From NCBI RefSeq assembly GCF_002994745.2, contig NC_037093.1, positions 8,668,400 through 8,732,399 on the forward strand: a stretch of DNA of 64,000 nt. Direction: 5' to 3'. Position 1 is the first letter of the stretch; every line of letters begins with the position of its first letter. The position numbers and the translations under genes are program-made. Below, one piece after another: positions 10,969 to 21,190 of the stretch. The notes under the pieces were generated by a model. It saw only the letters and a program-made list of their open reading frames with translations, was not told the DNA's origin and ran no database searches. This stretch comes from Rosa chinensis (Eukaryota > Streptophyta > Magnoliopsida > Rosales > Rosaceae).

Positions 10969-13320
10969 TTACTGCTGAACGAGAGGTTCAGTGCAGCTCA
11001 ACTTGTTATGAGTGCCCATTTTGCCACAACGGCCACAACGAATACGCTTCTTTTCAACCTCTCCAACCGACTTGAACCGCTTCACCCTAGGCCTCCCGGG
11101 GGGCCTCTTCACAAGGGGAGGTAATATACATTCAGAAGCAGAATCCGAAGAAGACATATCAACATTGGTTATCGGATGGATAGGAAAACTGTAGCTCTTT
11201 TTGAACATATCAACATGAAAGTACTTATCAATATAATCATATACATTTTCAGAAGCAGCTTGTAATGCAGCAAGACCGTGAGGACAAGGAAAACAATTGA
11301 TCTGCCATTTAACACATGAACATGCATGATCGGAAAGGTTGACTACATATGAAAAGTCAGATCGAACCTCATAAACTCTAGGACTTGAATAATGGACACT
11401 GAAACAACGAGATTTCTCCATCTGCACCTTCAACCTTTCCTCCATTTTGGGAGTTAGTTCTGTGGTCCAACGTTCTGCCTCTTCCCTCCTTTTACCCGCC
11501 ATCTCCATTTGTTTAATTCTTGTCTGGTCCAGCATACAATAGACTGGCATCAAACGCTCAATTGCAATCCAAGAGTTAAATGATTCAGCAATCCCATTAG
11601 CCATAATTCCATATCAGCAGCTAGTATAAAATGCATGGCACCAATTTTCCACAGGCAATTCAGAAAGAAAAGGGTCAATAATATCGGCACCTCCAACTGC
11701 TCTAAGCAACCGCAAATTGAAACGGTATTCCTTCTGTGTAGATGAATATGCAACCTTAAAAAACTTCTGCTTTACATCTTCTATCAATTTTGAATTACCT
11801 TTACCCCTATATTTACTGGCAAGGTTCGCCACCAAGTGCTTGTAACAAAACAGATGAGGATTACCAGCAAATACCTTATCAAAAGCGCTCAACAATCCAA
11901 CACCCCGATCACTAATAAATGTGATAACTCTTCCTTGAGGTTCAAGCAGACTCTTCAAATGCTTGAAAAAGAATGTCCAGTTTGCATCTGTCTCAGAATC
12001 ACAAAAACATATGGCTAGAGGATAGAAACCTGCATAAACCAGATCATAGTAAAATCAGTCTACTGGGGGCCAATAATGTTGTTATTGCACGGCAGGAAAC
12101 TATCACAACGTCGCACAGCAATGTAAAAATGATATCTATCACAATTAAAGAAACTAAAACAAGCAACATTAAGCACATAGATGAAACTAACAAAAGCCAA
12201 TATTACTAGGGGCCAAGAATAAATTTATGGGGGGGCAATAAACAATACAGTTACCTTGATTCCCATTCCTTCCAGTTGCAGACAGAATCTGCCCCTTGTA
12301 AATGCTTTTACCAAACGTTCCATCAACATACAACACTGGCAAACAGAATTGGAAGCCTTCTACACAACCTCCGTAAGCTACGAAAAGCCTCTGAAAACGA
12401 TTTGATGATGGTTCAACCTCCAACACAAAAGAAGAGCCGGGGTTACTCTGCAAAACAGCTTCCTTATACCAAGATAACTTGCTGAACGTGTCTGCATCGG
12501 AACCATAAATCGCTTCCTTGGCCCGATGCTTTGCTTTCAAGGCAACCTTGTATGAAATATCAAACCCATATGTTGATTTGAACTTGCTCATAATCTCCCG
12601 TGGCTTCAATGAAAGATTAAAGCTAACATCTGCAGCAATGCAAGTCTTGACAACCTTGGATCCCAAAAGCTTGTGTTTTTGAGTCCTAACTACACCCTTG
12701 CAAGTGTGAGTATTATTCAACTCTGTGATATAAAGGCAACCATTGGAAGATGATGAAAAAGCACGAAGATGCCAATCACAACCTTCAGTTCCAACATTTG
12801 CACAGACTGCATGAATACGGTCCAAATCATTTCTCAGGAATACAAACTTGAAACCAAGTGCAATTGCATACTTCCTGAGCTTTTCACGGAGCTCAGCAGC
12901 GCCATGAAACTTATCCCCGACATTATGAATATAAGAACTCCACTCATCAGACAAATACGTCTTGTGAACTTCAGTCCTGAATGCATCACCCAAATAATCA
13001 CCTTCATCAATAACTTCCGAACAACTATCCACCGAACAGTTTCTCCTACAACCTCCCCCAGTCTTTAAAACTGAAATATCGACACACTCTAACCTATGTA
13101 TTCTGGCAGAGCAAAACAGCATCTGGAAATCACGATCATTACGCAGAAAACAGACTTCACAACCTGGAACTGAATACTGAAGCTCAACAATATCAGTTGG
13201 GGAAAACTGGAATGTGCGGAAAATGTCTTCATACAACTCAGAGTAGCTCATGCATTGATTCAAAGGAATCATATAACCTTTGCCAGAGTAAAGGCACCTA
13301 GCAACCAGAGGATAAGCCAT
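10969..13320 (-). pseudogene. MuDR-type transposase of the Mutator-like element, one internal stop
   Basis: Two exons on minus: 13320-12255 and 12029-10969, joined in frame across a GTAACT...TGCAG intron. ATG 13320 lies 4 bases after an acceptor-like TTCGTAG, suggesting a leader intron. Domains in order: an N-terminal domain with LYSGKGYMIPLNQCMSYSEL, a MuDR DNA-binding region (DWHLRAFSSSSNGCLYITEL with NNTHTCKG), the DDE core with first Asp in LYVDGTFGKS and second Asp in FISDRGVGLL, a candidate Glu in the following helical region, a SWIM zinc finger (CSC...CPH, HACSCVKWQINCFPCPHG), an AT-hook-like KRPPGRPRVKR and a C-terminal zinc knuckle CGRCGKMGTHNKLSC. An in-frame TGA at 11614-11616 sits between CHAFYTSC and YGIMANGIAESFNSW; an Arg (CGA) is expected there. 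It otherwise reads open from start to stop. Confidence 0.9.
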
Positions 13321-13399
13321 AGACCTACGAAGAAAACACAGGCAAACGAATCTATTATTAAACCTAAAACACATATTACTGCTACCCAATAAACTGAAT

Positions 13400-13430
<31 letters not shown>

Positions 13431-14576
13431 ATAATGTAATCAAACCTACCAAAATGAAGTAGAAGCAGTACCAAACAACTTTTAAAATGATGAAAAGGAT
13501 AGGAAAAAACAACAATTACAACTACTTAATAACACATAAAACATTACTGCCCCCCAGTATACTGATTATTGGTCCCCAGTAATATAGTCAAAACAGCCAT
13601 AAAAAATTTGTAAGACGTAATAAATTGCAATGCATTCAAATAAAGCATCAGTAAGCAACAATTATAGATACTAAAATATCGTTGAACAACATTATTGGCC
13701 CCCACTAGAAATATTACTGCCTACCAAGAATATAATCAGAACTACCGCAACACTTCGGAAACAGCTCAACCGCAAAATCCAAACATGAATTCACCAAAAG
13801 AAACACGAAATTAATACAGAAACTCAAAACTAACACAATGCACTCAAAAACAGCTGGAAGTTCAAAATCAAAATTACAAAAACAATTCATAACCAAAACA
13901 AACACCTGGAAGCTTTGATTCAGAAAAATCAGTTCGAAAATAAGACAACAATTCGTACAAAAAAATTCCTAAAATCAAACATATTAAACAGAGCTAAAAG
14001 CCAAACGGAATAGATAGAGGTAAAGAAACAAAAGCAAACCGCAGTGGAGGAACACAAAGAGCATCTGGATCATGATCCATGTGAAAATCACAGCAGAATT
14101 TCTCTCTCTATGAATCTCAAAACTTCTACCACAAGCTCTAAATATAAATCGCAAGAGCGAACTCGCCGTAAAGCTTCACACACCGAACTCGCCGAAGAGC
14201 TTCAAAAACTGGAACCAGGCAGCTTCTCTCTCCTGTCTATGTAAATCGCACAGCTCCTCTCTCTCTCTCTCTCTCTAAAATGATAGAGCTCCACACTCAA
14301 AACCCAGGGGGCTACTCTCTCTACAGATACAGCCGAACCTTTCTCACTAAAATCGGAGAGCTTCGCTCCCTAAATCACGTTTCTGTTACGATTTCAAAAC
14401 GTTTTAGTTATAGAAGGGCAAAAGCGTCCAGAAAATTGAATAAAACAACCACGTGTTGAAAAAGTTGGGTAATTGGGGTTTAAAAATGAAAACTGATGAT
14501 TAAGTGGGCAATCTCTTAGAGTGTTTGGGTAAATGGGGTAAAATGTCTCAGAAATTGGGTAAATGATCATTTTCCC
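13321..14576 (-). other. Right end and 5' region of the transposase gene
   Basis: Upstream of the transposase on minus, with a probable leader intron. It contains C-strand copies of the recurring palindrome at about 13376, 13548, 13568, 13690 and 13712, and a homopolymer of C at 13404-13430. 14100-14350 is a (CT)-rich stretch on either strand, mirroring the CT tract in the left end, then the terminus at 14576. No coding exon is supported here. Confidence 0.55.
13404..13430. repeat. Poly-C tract, 27 bases
   Basis: An uninterrupted run of 27 C preceded by AATACTG and followed by ATAATG. The flanks match the element's palindrome TACTGCCCCCCAGTA, so the run looks like an expansion of the C6 core of one such motif. 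Length may be unreliable in sequencing. Confidence 0.8.
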
Positions 14577-14585
14577 TAAATAATA
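14577..14585. repeat. Right 9-bp target-site duplication (TAAATAATA)
   Basis: Perfect copy of 4100-4108, directly after the right terminus of the Mutator-like element and inside intron 2 of the GDSL pseudogene. Confidence 0.9.
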
Positions 14586-14616
14586 AGACTCCTACCAAAT
14601 GTTTAGAATCACAAAC

Positions 14617-15083
14617 CAAGCCTTGATGTGTTTCATTTAGAGCACCAGCTCCCCCAGGTGCAGAGTTCACTCCATAAACATAGTAATTAAACGGGGTTGT
14701 AGATATGGTAGAATCAATTAATGGCAAATTAATTTGTCATCTGCAGTAATCAATTTAACTGGTTGTCACCTTACAATAATAGACTATGTTAAGAAAAACA
14801 GCACATTTTAGTTACGGCATATGTTACCGATGAAGTCTAGAATTTGACGCCCATCGGTGTATCACCCGGTGGGATACCCGAAATAAGTTTCTCCATATGG
14901 CCTGAGCAGTCTTGGTAGTGTTGATGTAGTTGTTGTTTCCAGCATCAAATAGTGAATCCCCAAACACAAACAAAGGCTTGTGGGCTCTTTTTGAAGAGAC
15001 AAGTGAGCAAGGCAATTGCTTGGAATAACAATGCTAGCATAGAAGGACAATCTAGAAATATAACAAAACCTTAAAGTTGCCAT
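14617..15083 (-). pseudogene. GDSL esterase/lipase pseudogene, exons 1 and 2
   Basis: Upstream half of the GDSL gene split by the Mutator-like element. Exon 1 (about 15083-14828) has a hydrophobic signal-like start, then KPLFVFGDSLFDAGNNNYIN, which contains the GDS nucleophile block and the oxyanion Asn region, then PYGETYFGYPTG in a second frame, then a stop where Arg is expected (CGA to TGA) before YTDGRQILDFIG and a GTAACA donor. Exon 2 (14740-14617, after CTGCAG) reads LPYLQP in one frame and FNYYVYGVNSAPGGAGALNE in another, then a GTTTGT donor. At least three frame disruptions and one nonsense codon are visible in this half, so the gene is dead. Decay may predate or follow the insertion. 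Confidence 0.88.
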
Positions 15084-15092
15084 GTATGGTGA

Positions 15093-15285
15093 TTTTTTTT
15101 TTTTTTTTTTTTGACTTTGTCAAGGGGAACCCAAAGGCTTCCTAGGCCCAAGATAAATCCTTTCAGCGCATGTGAAATGCTCCAACTGTGCATTGCAGCA
15201 CAGTGCCTGGCCACTTTGACAGCTTCGGGGTTCGAACCTAGGTTGGGGAGCACACCCAACTAGGCAAGTTAGAATCTCCTTGGTT
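15093..15285 (-). mobile_element. tRNA-derived SINE
   Basis: On minus it reads an A-box-like TTGCCTAGTTGGG near the 5' end (about 15263-15275), a B box GGTTCGAACCCC about 35 bases later (15229-15240), a body of about 120 bases, and an A-run of about 20 at 15093-15112. That order and spacing fit a plant SINE. It lies just upstream of the GDSL pseudogene start. I did not identify clean flanking duplications. Confidence 0.72.
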
Positions 15286-16555
15286 TGCTAACTATTTATA
15301 GATCTTCTGTAAACGGACGCGAGGTAGAGAACTCCAATAAACATTAAATATATAGTATACTCTGTTCCAAAGTTGCTGTGCTTTATTATTGAAAACAATA
15401 TTGAATGAGTAACAATCAAACCCTAGACCTCTGGTGCAACAACTGGATCCCAAGGTACCTATCCTTTAACCTTCATCGCCATATGCCCGGTTTCTGCCCC
15501 ATTTACAACAGTCTCCACGCTCATAAATAGAGACTCTCAAACCTGGAATTTGGCCTCCATCATTCCTCTACTTCCTCATGCTGCTAATATTACTGCCATC
15601 CAAGCCACTCCTTTTGGTTCTTCTCAATAGAGTGACCACCTCATCTGGTCGGATTCTACTACGGGTGACTATACAGTGAAATCGGGCTATCACTTTCTTA
15701 GTTTGCAATCTTCTTCCTCGCTCACAGCTCATCCCCACCAATCTCACTCTATTGATAAGAAGATCTGATTCTGGTTATGGAAGGTTCGTGCCCCGCCCCG
15801 AGTTTAGGGATGGAGCTACTCAAGGGCCTTAAGTGGCCATGGTTCACCCCAAGTTTTTGGCTGCATATGTAATTGATGTTTGTGATTTAGATGAATTGAG
15901 TTTCTAATTGTGAGTATACTAATGTTGGCACCCCCACGTGATTACTATATATTGGCGCTCCCACGTGATTGCTATATATCAACTAATCAACATGTATTAG
16001 TATATGAATTGGTCCCACCTACCTTATTTGATTGGTTAGAATATAAAGATAATTATAAAATATTGCATAAAGTAATTACAAAGATAGTAACGGTTGGGCT
16101 ATAGTCATTGAGTCATACTACAATCATACAAAGGAAAATGATTTGTGGCCTCAATGAGGCCTAAGATTTGTGGCCTCAATCTTAGGTGTCATGTCATGTC
16201 ACCTACACACATCACCTATTTGTCAAATCATGCCATGTAATTCTTGAGTAAAAAGACTATCTTATCCTTCCAAAATCTAATGGCTCTAAATTATTTTGAT
16301 TTTCATCTAAAAATAAAATATATTATTATTATTTTTTTCTTTTTCCTTTTTTCGTTATATATATATGTTTGTGAATATATATATATATATATAATTCGTC
16401 AAAAAAAAAAATTATATACAAATATGTGTTTGTGTGTATAAATATATATATATATATATTCACAAACATATATATATATATAATTATATTATATATGTAT
16501 ATATATAATTCGTACAGAAATTTATATATGTATATTCGATATAGAATTAATATGG

Positions 16556-16592
<37 letters not shown>

Positions 16593-17165
16593 GTCATAAT
16601 TCTAACTCACAATTTTTTTTAAAAAAAATTGATTAAAAAAAAAGTCAAATTTAAAATTGATTCCACAAAAATGGAAAGAAAATATATTAATATCTTAATT
16701 ATAACCCATCAAATTTGGTAAATTGAAGTAATATTCAACTCTTTTAATAAATGAATTTAATAAAATTAATGGAAGATTAGTTTACCTTACACTAACAAGT
16801 TAATTAGAAAAGTCAAAAATTAAATTGGATCTACAAAAATGGAAAGGAAATGTATTGAAATCGTAATTAAAATCTATGAAATATGGTAAATGAAGAGGTA
16901 AGAAAATATCATTAATAAATTGAATTGATAATATTCTAGATTCCATCATATTTTAAAATTTCTCGATAATTTAATATTGTCGCATCCAAACTCAACATTA
17001 GGAAGTGTTCCTTAAAGGTCAAGTGAGACTTCATTAATACAACTGTTCGTTTATTTTTACATGAAAAAACAATCATAATGTTATTAATATGATGTAGAAA
17101 TTCAATGAACAATAGGTGTATAACACAGCAATAATCAAATAAAAAGTGCAATTAAGGAAGGTGTA

Positions 17166-18230
17166 AAATAGAAGTCATCATCACATTAACATTAAAGTCA
17201 GCTAACATGTCTTACACGAACAAATAAGTAATAAGTAGCTAATAATGAGCCAGTAAAGTTTACTGGGGACTTTTCCCTAATGACATATTTACACTGAAAT
17301 AGAAATCATCATCCACACTGAAATTTAAAGTCAGCTAACATGTCTTACAGTAACAAATAAGTACTAAGTATCCAATGACGAGCCAGTAGAGTTCACTGGA
17401 GACCTTTACCTAAGGGCATATTCACACTTAAATAGAAGCCATCATCTACTGAAACTGAAAGAACTAACATGTCTTGCACGAACAAGTAAGTATTAAGTAG
17501 CCAAGGATGAGCTAGTAGAGTTCACAAGAGACCTTTACCTAATGGCATATTCACACTTAAATAGAAGCCATCATCTACTGAAACTGAAAGAGCTAACATG
17601 TTTTGCACGAACAAGTAAGTATTAAGTAGCCAATGATCGATGAGCTGGTCAAGTTTACTGAGGATCTTTTTCTAATGGCATAATTACACTAAAATAGAAG
17701 GCATCATCCAAATTGTCTTATAGTAACAAATAAGTACTAAGTAGCCAATAATGAGCTAGTAAAGTTCACTGGGGACCTTTTCCTAATGACATAATTACAC
17801 TAAAATAGAAGTCATCATCCATACTGAAATTTAAAGTTAGCTAGCATGTCTTACATGAATAATAAGTACTAAGTAGCTAATAATGAGCCAGTAAAGTTTA
17901 CTGGAGACCTTTCCCGAATGACATATTCACACTAAAATAGAAGCCATCATCCATTGAAACTTAAAATAAGTTAGTGTGTCTTGCACGAACAAGTAAGTAC
18001 TAAGTAGCCAATAGTAAAGTTCAACGGGGACTCTTTTCCTAATAACATATTCACACTAAAATTGAAGCCATATATCATTCACGTTGAAATTGAAAGTCAG
18101 CTAAGTACTAACATGTCTTATACGAACAAAAAAGTACTAAGTAGCTAATAATGAACAAGTAGAGTTCACTGTGAACTTTTTTCTAATGAAATATTTGCTC
18201 TAAAATAGAAGCTATCATTCACATTTAAAA
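17166..18230. repeat. Diverged tandem array, about nine copies of a 110-145-bp unit
   Basis: The phrase AAATAGAAGYCATCATC recurs at about 17166, 17299, 17431, 17560, 17693, 17803, 17936, 18059 and 18203, each followed by a stretch with AACATGTCTT, AAGTACTAAGTAG and ATGAGCCAGTAAAGTTYACTG. Unit lengths vary, and copies differ by small indels, so it is an old array. It forms the core of the long-TIR element. Confidence 0.82.
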
Positions 18231-18375
18231 ATCATTATTGTCTATTGAAAAATTTGGGATCAACAAAACAAGTATACTTTCAAAAATTAATTTCCTCATG
18301 TGCAATATATTGTATTCCATATTAAGCAATTTCTTTTCAGATCAACTTCCCAATCAATTTAGATATCTACGTTTT

Positions 18376-19512
18376 TTTTTCATAGTTTACATATTTAGAA
18401 GTATGTCTCGACCTAGCAGATCTCTGCTAGGGTTGGGAGAGCGCCGCCCTCGGGTTTGGCCTATCTGCACCTCTCTCCGTCTTATATGGAGTGCATCTAC
18501 GACGTCTTCTTTGGGGGCTCCTAAATCAAGACAGGCTACCACCGTGTCTTCTATGTCGCAGCTTCTGTCTGTGCCATTATGGCTGGTAGGCGTGGTGGCT
18601 TGTGTCCTACCGGATTTTCTACCTTTTAATGGTGGTGGCTCACTTAGGCCAAGGCGGGCAAGGCTCAAAGATCAAGGTGCGTTGCTAGAGGCGGAGGCAA
18701 TTTTGATTCGATCATGGCGGAGGGGATCAGACTGTGCTATCCGGTCGGGTCAATCTCTTTTTGGGTTTTCTCTCCACGGATGGCAGCACCCCCATTGAGG
18801 TCATTTTCTGGCTACTCGGCGTCCCTTGGTTAGGTGGTCCGACTTTCGAGACGTCGACGCTGGTTTGGATGGATGGATTGATTCACATCCACGTTGCCCA
18901 CAGGTTGATGGCACGATGGATGCCAGCGTCCGTTCTCTACGTGGGTCCTCTGGTGGTACGGGGGTCAGGAGATATCTGGTGCTACGGTGCAGGGAGACCG
19001 GAGGCGTGGTGGCAGTTTGGTGTGGCGGCGGCAGAATCACATGCAATTTGGCTTTGGCTGGAAGGGACAACCCTAATTGGGCTAGGGCTTTGGCCTATTT
19101 TTCTGACTTGGACTTGGGCCCTAATGGTTTGACTAAGATTGCAGCTTGTGGGCTTTTTTTTGTTCTGGATCCGAATTTGGGATCCTGGTGGATTTCTTAT
19201 AAAAATTTGGGATCCGGGTCGATTCTCGTCTCGATGCCTAACTTTTTATTTTTATTGGGATCAATACCCGCGAGGAACTGCAGGAATTATTAGTCTGAGG
19301 TTGTCAGCAAGTCTACTGATAGATACTGTGGAAAAATTTTATTGTCAGTATTGTATTAGTTTACTCCCCCCTAAGCTTCACTCAATAGGTGGAGTGGTAT
19401 TGCGTTTAGCGGTGTCTCTTTTTGACGGCCCCACAGGGGCGGGTCACTGTGTAATATTGCTTTTTCCTATTGAATAAAATGGCTGACCTCCTTCTACTAA
19501 AAAAAAAAAAAA
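18376..19512 (+). mobile_element. Poly-A retroposon (LINE-derived, GC-rich), 1,137 bp
   Basis: Flanked by ATATCTACGTTTT (18363-18375) and ATATCTAGGTTTT (19513-19525), a 13-bp target duplication with one mismatch. The right end is an A-run after ATTGAATAAAATGGCTGACC, a typical plant LINE 3' end. The body is markedly more GC-rich than the AT-rich host element. Longest frames (18238-18798, 18826-19293) match nothing I recognise and have no RT motif, so it is a 5'-truncated or internally deleted LINE, or a non-autonomous partner. Confidence 0.75.
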
Positions 19513-20220
19513 ATATCTAGGTTTTCAATCACCAGATTTTATGAGTTAAAATTACGATTTAAATACATTGTCTTTCCATTTTTGTGAATCCAATTTAATT
19601 TTTGACTTTTCAAATTAACTTGTTAATGTAAGGTAACTAATCTTCCATTAATTTTATTAAATTTATTTATTAAAAGATTTAAATATTACTTCAATTTACC
19701 AGATTTCATGGATTATAATTACGATATTAATATATATATATATACACCCATACTTTTTTTTGAATATGTATAATGAAAAAAAAAATCCAAAATAATGAAA
19801 AAGAAAGAGAGGAAAAAAAACCAAACAATATTTTTTTTTAGAAAAAAGTCAAAATAATTTAGAACCGTTATATATTCAACAACATATATATATATATATA
19901 TATTTTGACGAATTATAGATAAATATATATATATATATATATATTCACAAAAATATATAAATATAATTTTTTTTTAGACGAATTATATATATATAATAAA
20001 AAAAGAAAAAGAAAAAAAAATAATGTATCTTTTCTAGAAGAAAGCTAAAATAATTTAGAGCCATTAGATTTTGAAATGATAAGATAGTCTTTTTATTCAA
20101 GAATGACATGACATGATTTGACAAATTAGTGAGGTGTATAGGTGACATGGCTTGACACCTAGGATTGAGACCACAAATCTTAGACCTCATTGAGGCCCTA
20201 TATCATTGCCCTTATACAAA

Positions 20221-21190
20221 AGGGTTTCAACCTGTTATGAATTTATGACCAAGAGAGGGGGAAAAAAATTCAACTGCGAGTCTGCATCTACATTAAGAGA
20301 TTAGAGTTTGATTCCTCCATGAATATTCGCATCAAAATTCAATACAGGTACTATGAACTCTGATACGATTTTCTTACTGACTCTTTTATTATGTATATTG
20401 TAAAGGAAATCGTTGAAAAGTTTAGTACAGACTCGATTATTGATGACTTTCGTGATATGAAAGAGCGATGAGTCCCATTTTGATGTAAAATTCAATTTAA
20501 AATTTTTATTATATCATAGACTATGTTTCATCATTGAGTTTATTTTTTATATTTAGGAAAAATAATGCGAACCATACCTGACGTTCGTTTCATTAGTAAC
20601 TTTGGTACCTGAACTTAAAAAAATGTCAGATTAGTACTTGAGGTTCACTCCCCGACCCAATATAAGTATCTGGAGCCCATTTCGCCGTTACGCCGTTAGC
20701 CACGTGGCAATTTTTTAGGGGTATTTCTATCCGTTTTTGTGTTCCTACCACTGAGTCTGCTCATACCTGTTTTGTGGGCCCTTTGATTTTTCGCTCCAAA
20801 TTTGGATGGAACGACTAAACCATCCTTTGACTGACCAAAATTCATACAATCTTGGTACCTGAACTTTAGTCTGCTCAATAATCTGATAGTCCAAAAATGG
20901 CAAAGAAATGAAACAACACAGAAGCTAAAAATTTGTCCACAACAACACAAAATTTCATTCAAGAAGGCATGTCCATTGCTACAAAAGTGATGAAGTTAGG
21001 CATATGTCCCAAAAAGCCATATTCAACAACTTAAAATGCCAATGTTTGAAGGCACATAAACAACAAAAATGACATGTATCACAAATAATTGAAGTTAGGC
21101 ATTTTTTCCCTTTATTTTTTTATCCTTCTTATGTTTTTTTATCCTTCTTATATTGGCCCCCCTGATTTATAATCTCTGGCTCCGCCCCTG
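20221..21190. other. Right flank of the hAT element, no gene
   Basis: Own sequence of the hAT right arm. It includes a stretch with repeated phrases such as GGTACCTGAACTT (about 20606 and 20853) typical of small non-autonomous elements, and an AAGAAGGAT direct repeat near the end (21120-21150). No coding exon and no transposase domain are supported. Confidence 0.45.

Larger units (their letters stand above)
4109..14576. mobile_element. 10,468-bp Mutator-like element carrying ULP1-like protease and transposase genes
   Basis: Bounded by a perfect 9-bp duplication (TAAATAATA at 4100-4108 and 14577-14585). The ends are weakly inverted: left begins GGGGTTGTGACCAGTTACAC and the right end reverse-complemented begins GGGAAAATGATCATTTACCC, about 17 of 25 positions shared. 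Inside are a ULP1-like (C48) gene on plus (5600-9851) and a MuDR-type transposase on minus (13320-10969), convergent and separated by a 168-bp tandem array. The combination of MULE transposase plus captured ULP1-like gene without long TIRs matches the Kaonashi class described in Arabidopsis and other plants; the assignment rests on gene content. Both genes carry one nonsense codon, so this copy is probably no longer autonomous. The insertion lies in intron 2 of a GDSL gene, 31 bases past the exon 2 donor. Confidence 0.92.
16133..20211. mobile_element. Long-TIR Mutator-like element, 4,079 bp, non-autonomous
   Basis: The two ends are inverted copies of each other for roughly 680-750 bases (about 16133-16890 against 19530-20211), e.g. 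GAGGCCTAAGATTTGTGGCC left against its diverged inverse right, and the shared stretch ATCTAATGGCTCTAAATTAT. Termini are GGAAAATGAT and GGGCAATGAT. The flanks TCATACAAA (16124-16132) and TTATACAAA (20212-20220) are a 9-bp duplication with one mismatch, so Mutator-like. The arms differ mainly in (AT)n microsatellites (16360-16590, 19733-19745, 19886-19990). The centre holds a tandem array and a retroposon; no transposase is seen. Confidence 0.82.
15805..21190. mobile_element. Non-autonomous hAT element, 5,386 bp
   Basis: Flanked by a perfect 8-bp duplication CCCGAGTT (15797-15804 and 21191-21198), the hAT size. Terminal inverted repeats: left TAGGGATGGAGCTA, right reverse-complemented CAGGGGCGGAGCCA, matching common plant hAT ends. 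No hAT transposase (BED finger or dimerisation domain) is recognisable; most of its length is a nested long-TIR element (16133-20211). Own sequence is limited to 15805-16132 and 20212-21190. Confidence 0.88.

Noticed and set aside
15229..15240. tRNA gene suggested by a GGTTCGAACCCC box
   Set aside because: No cloverleaf can be formed around it; the A-run and spacing fit a SINE.
17166..18230. CRISPR-like or gene-family repeat
   Set aside because: Whole units are repeated and diverged with no unique spacers and no reading frame; an ordinary tandem array.
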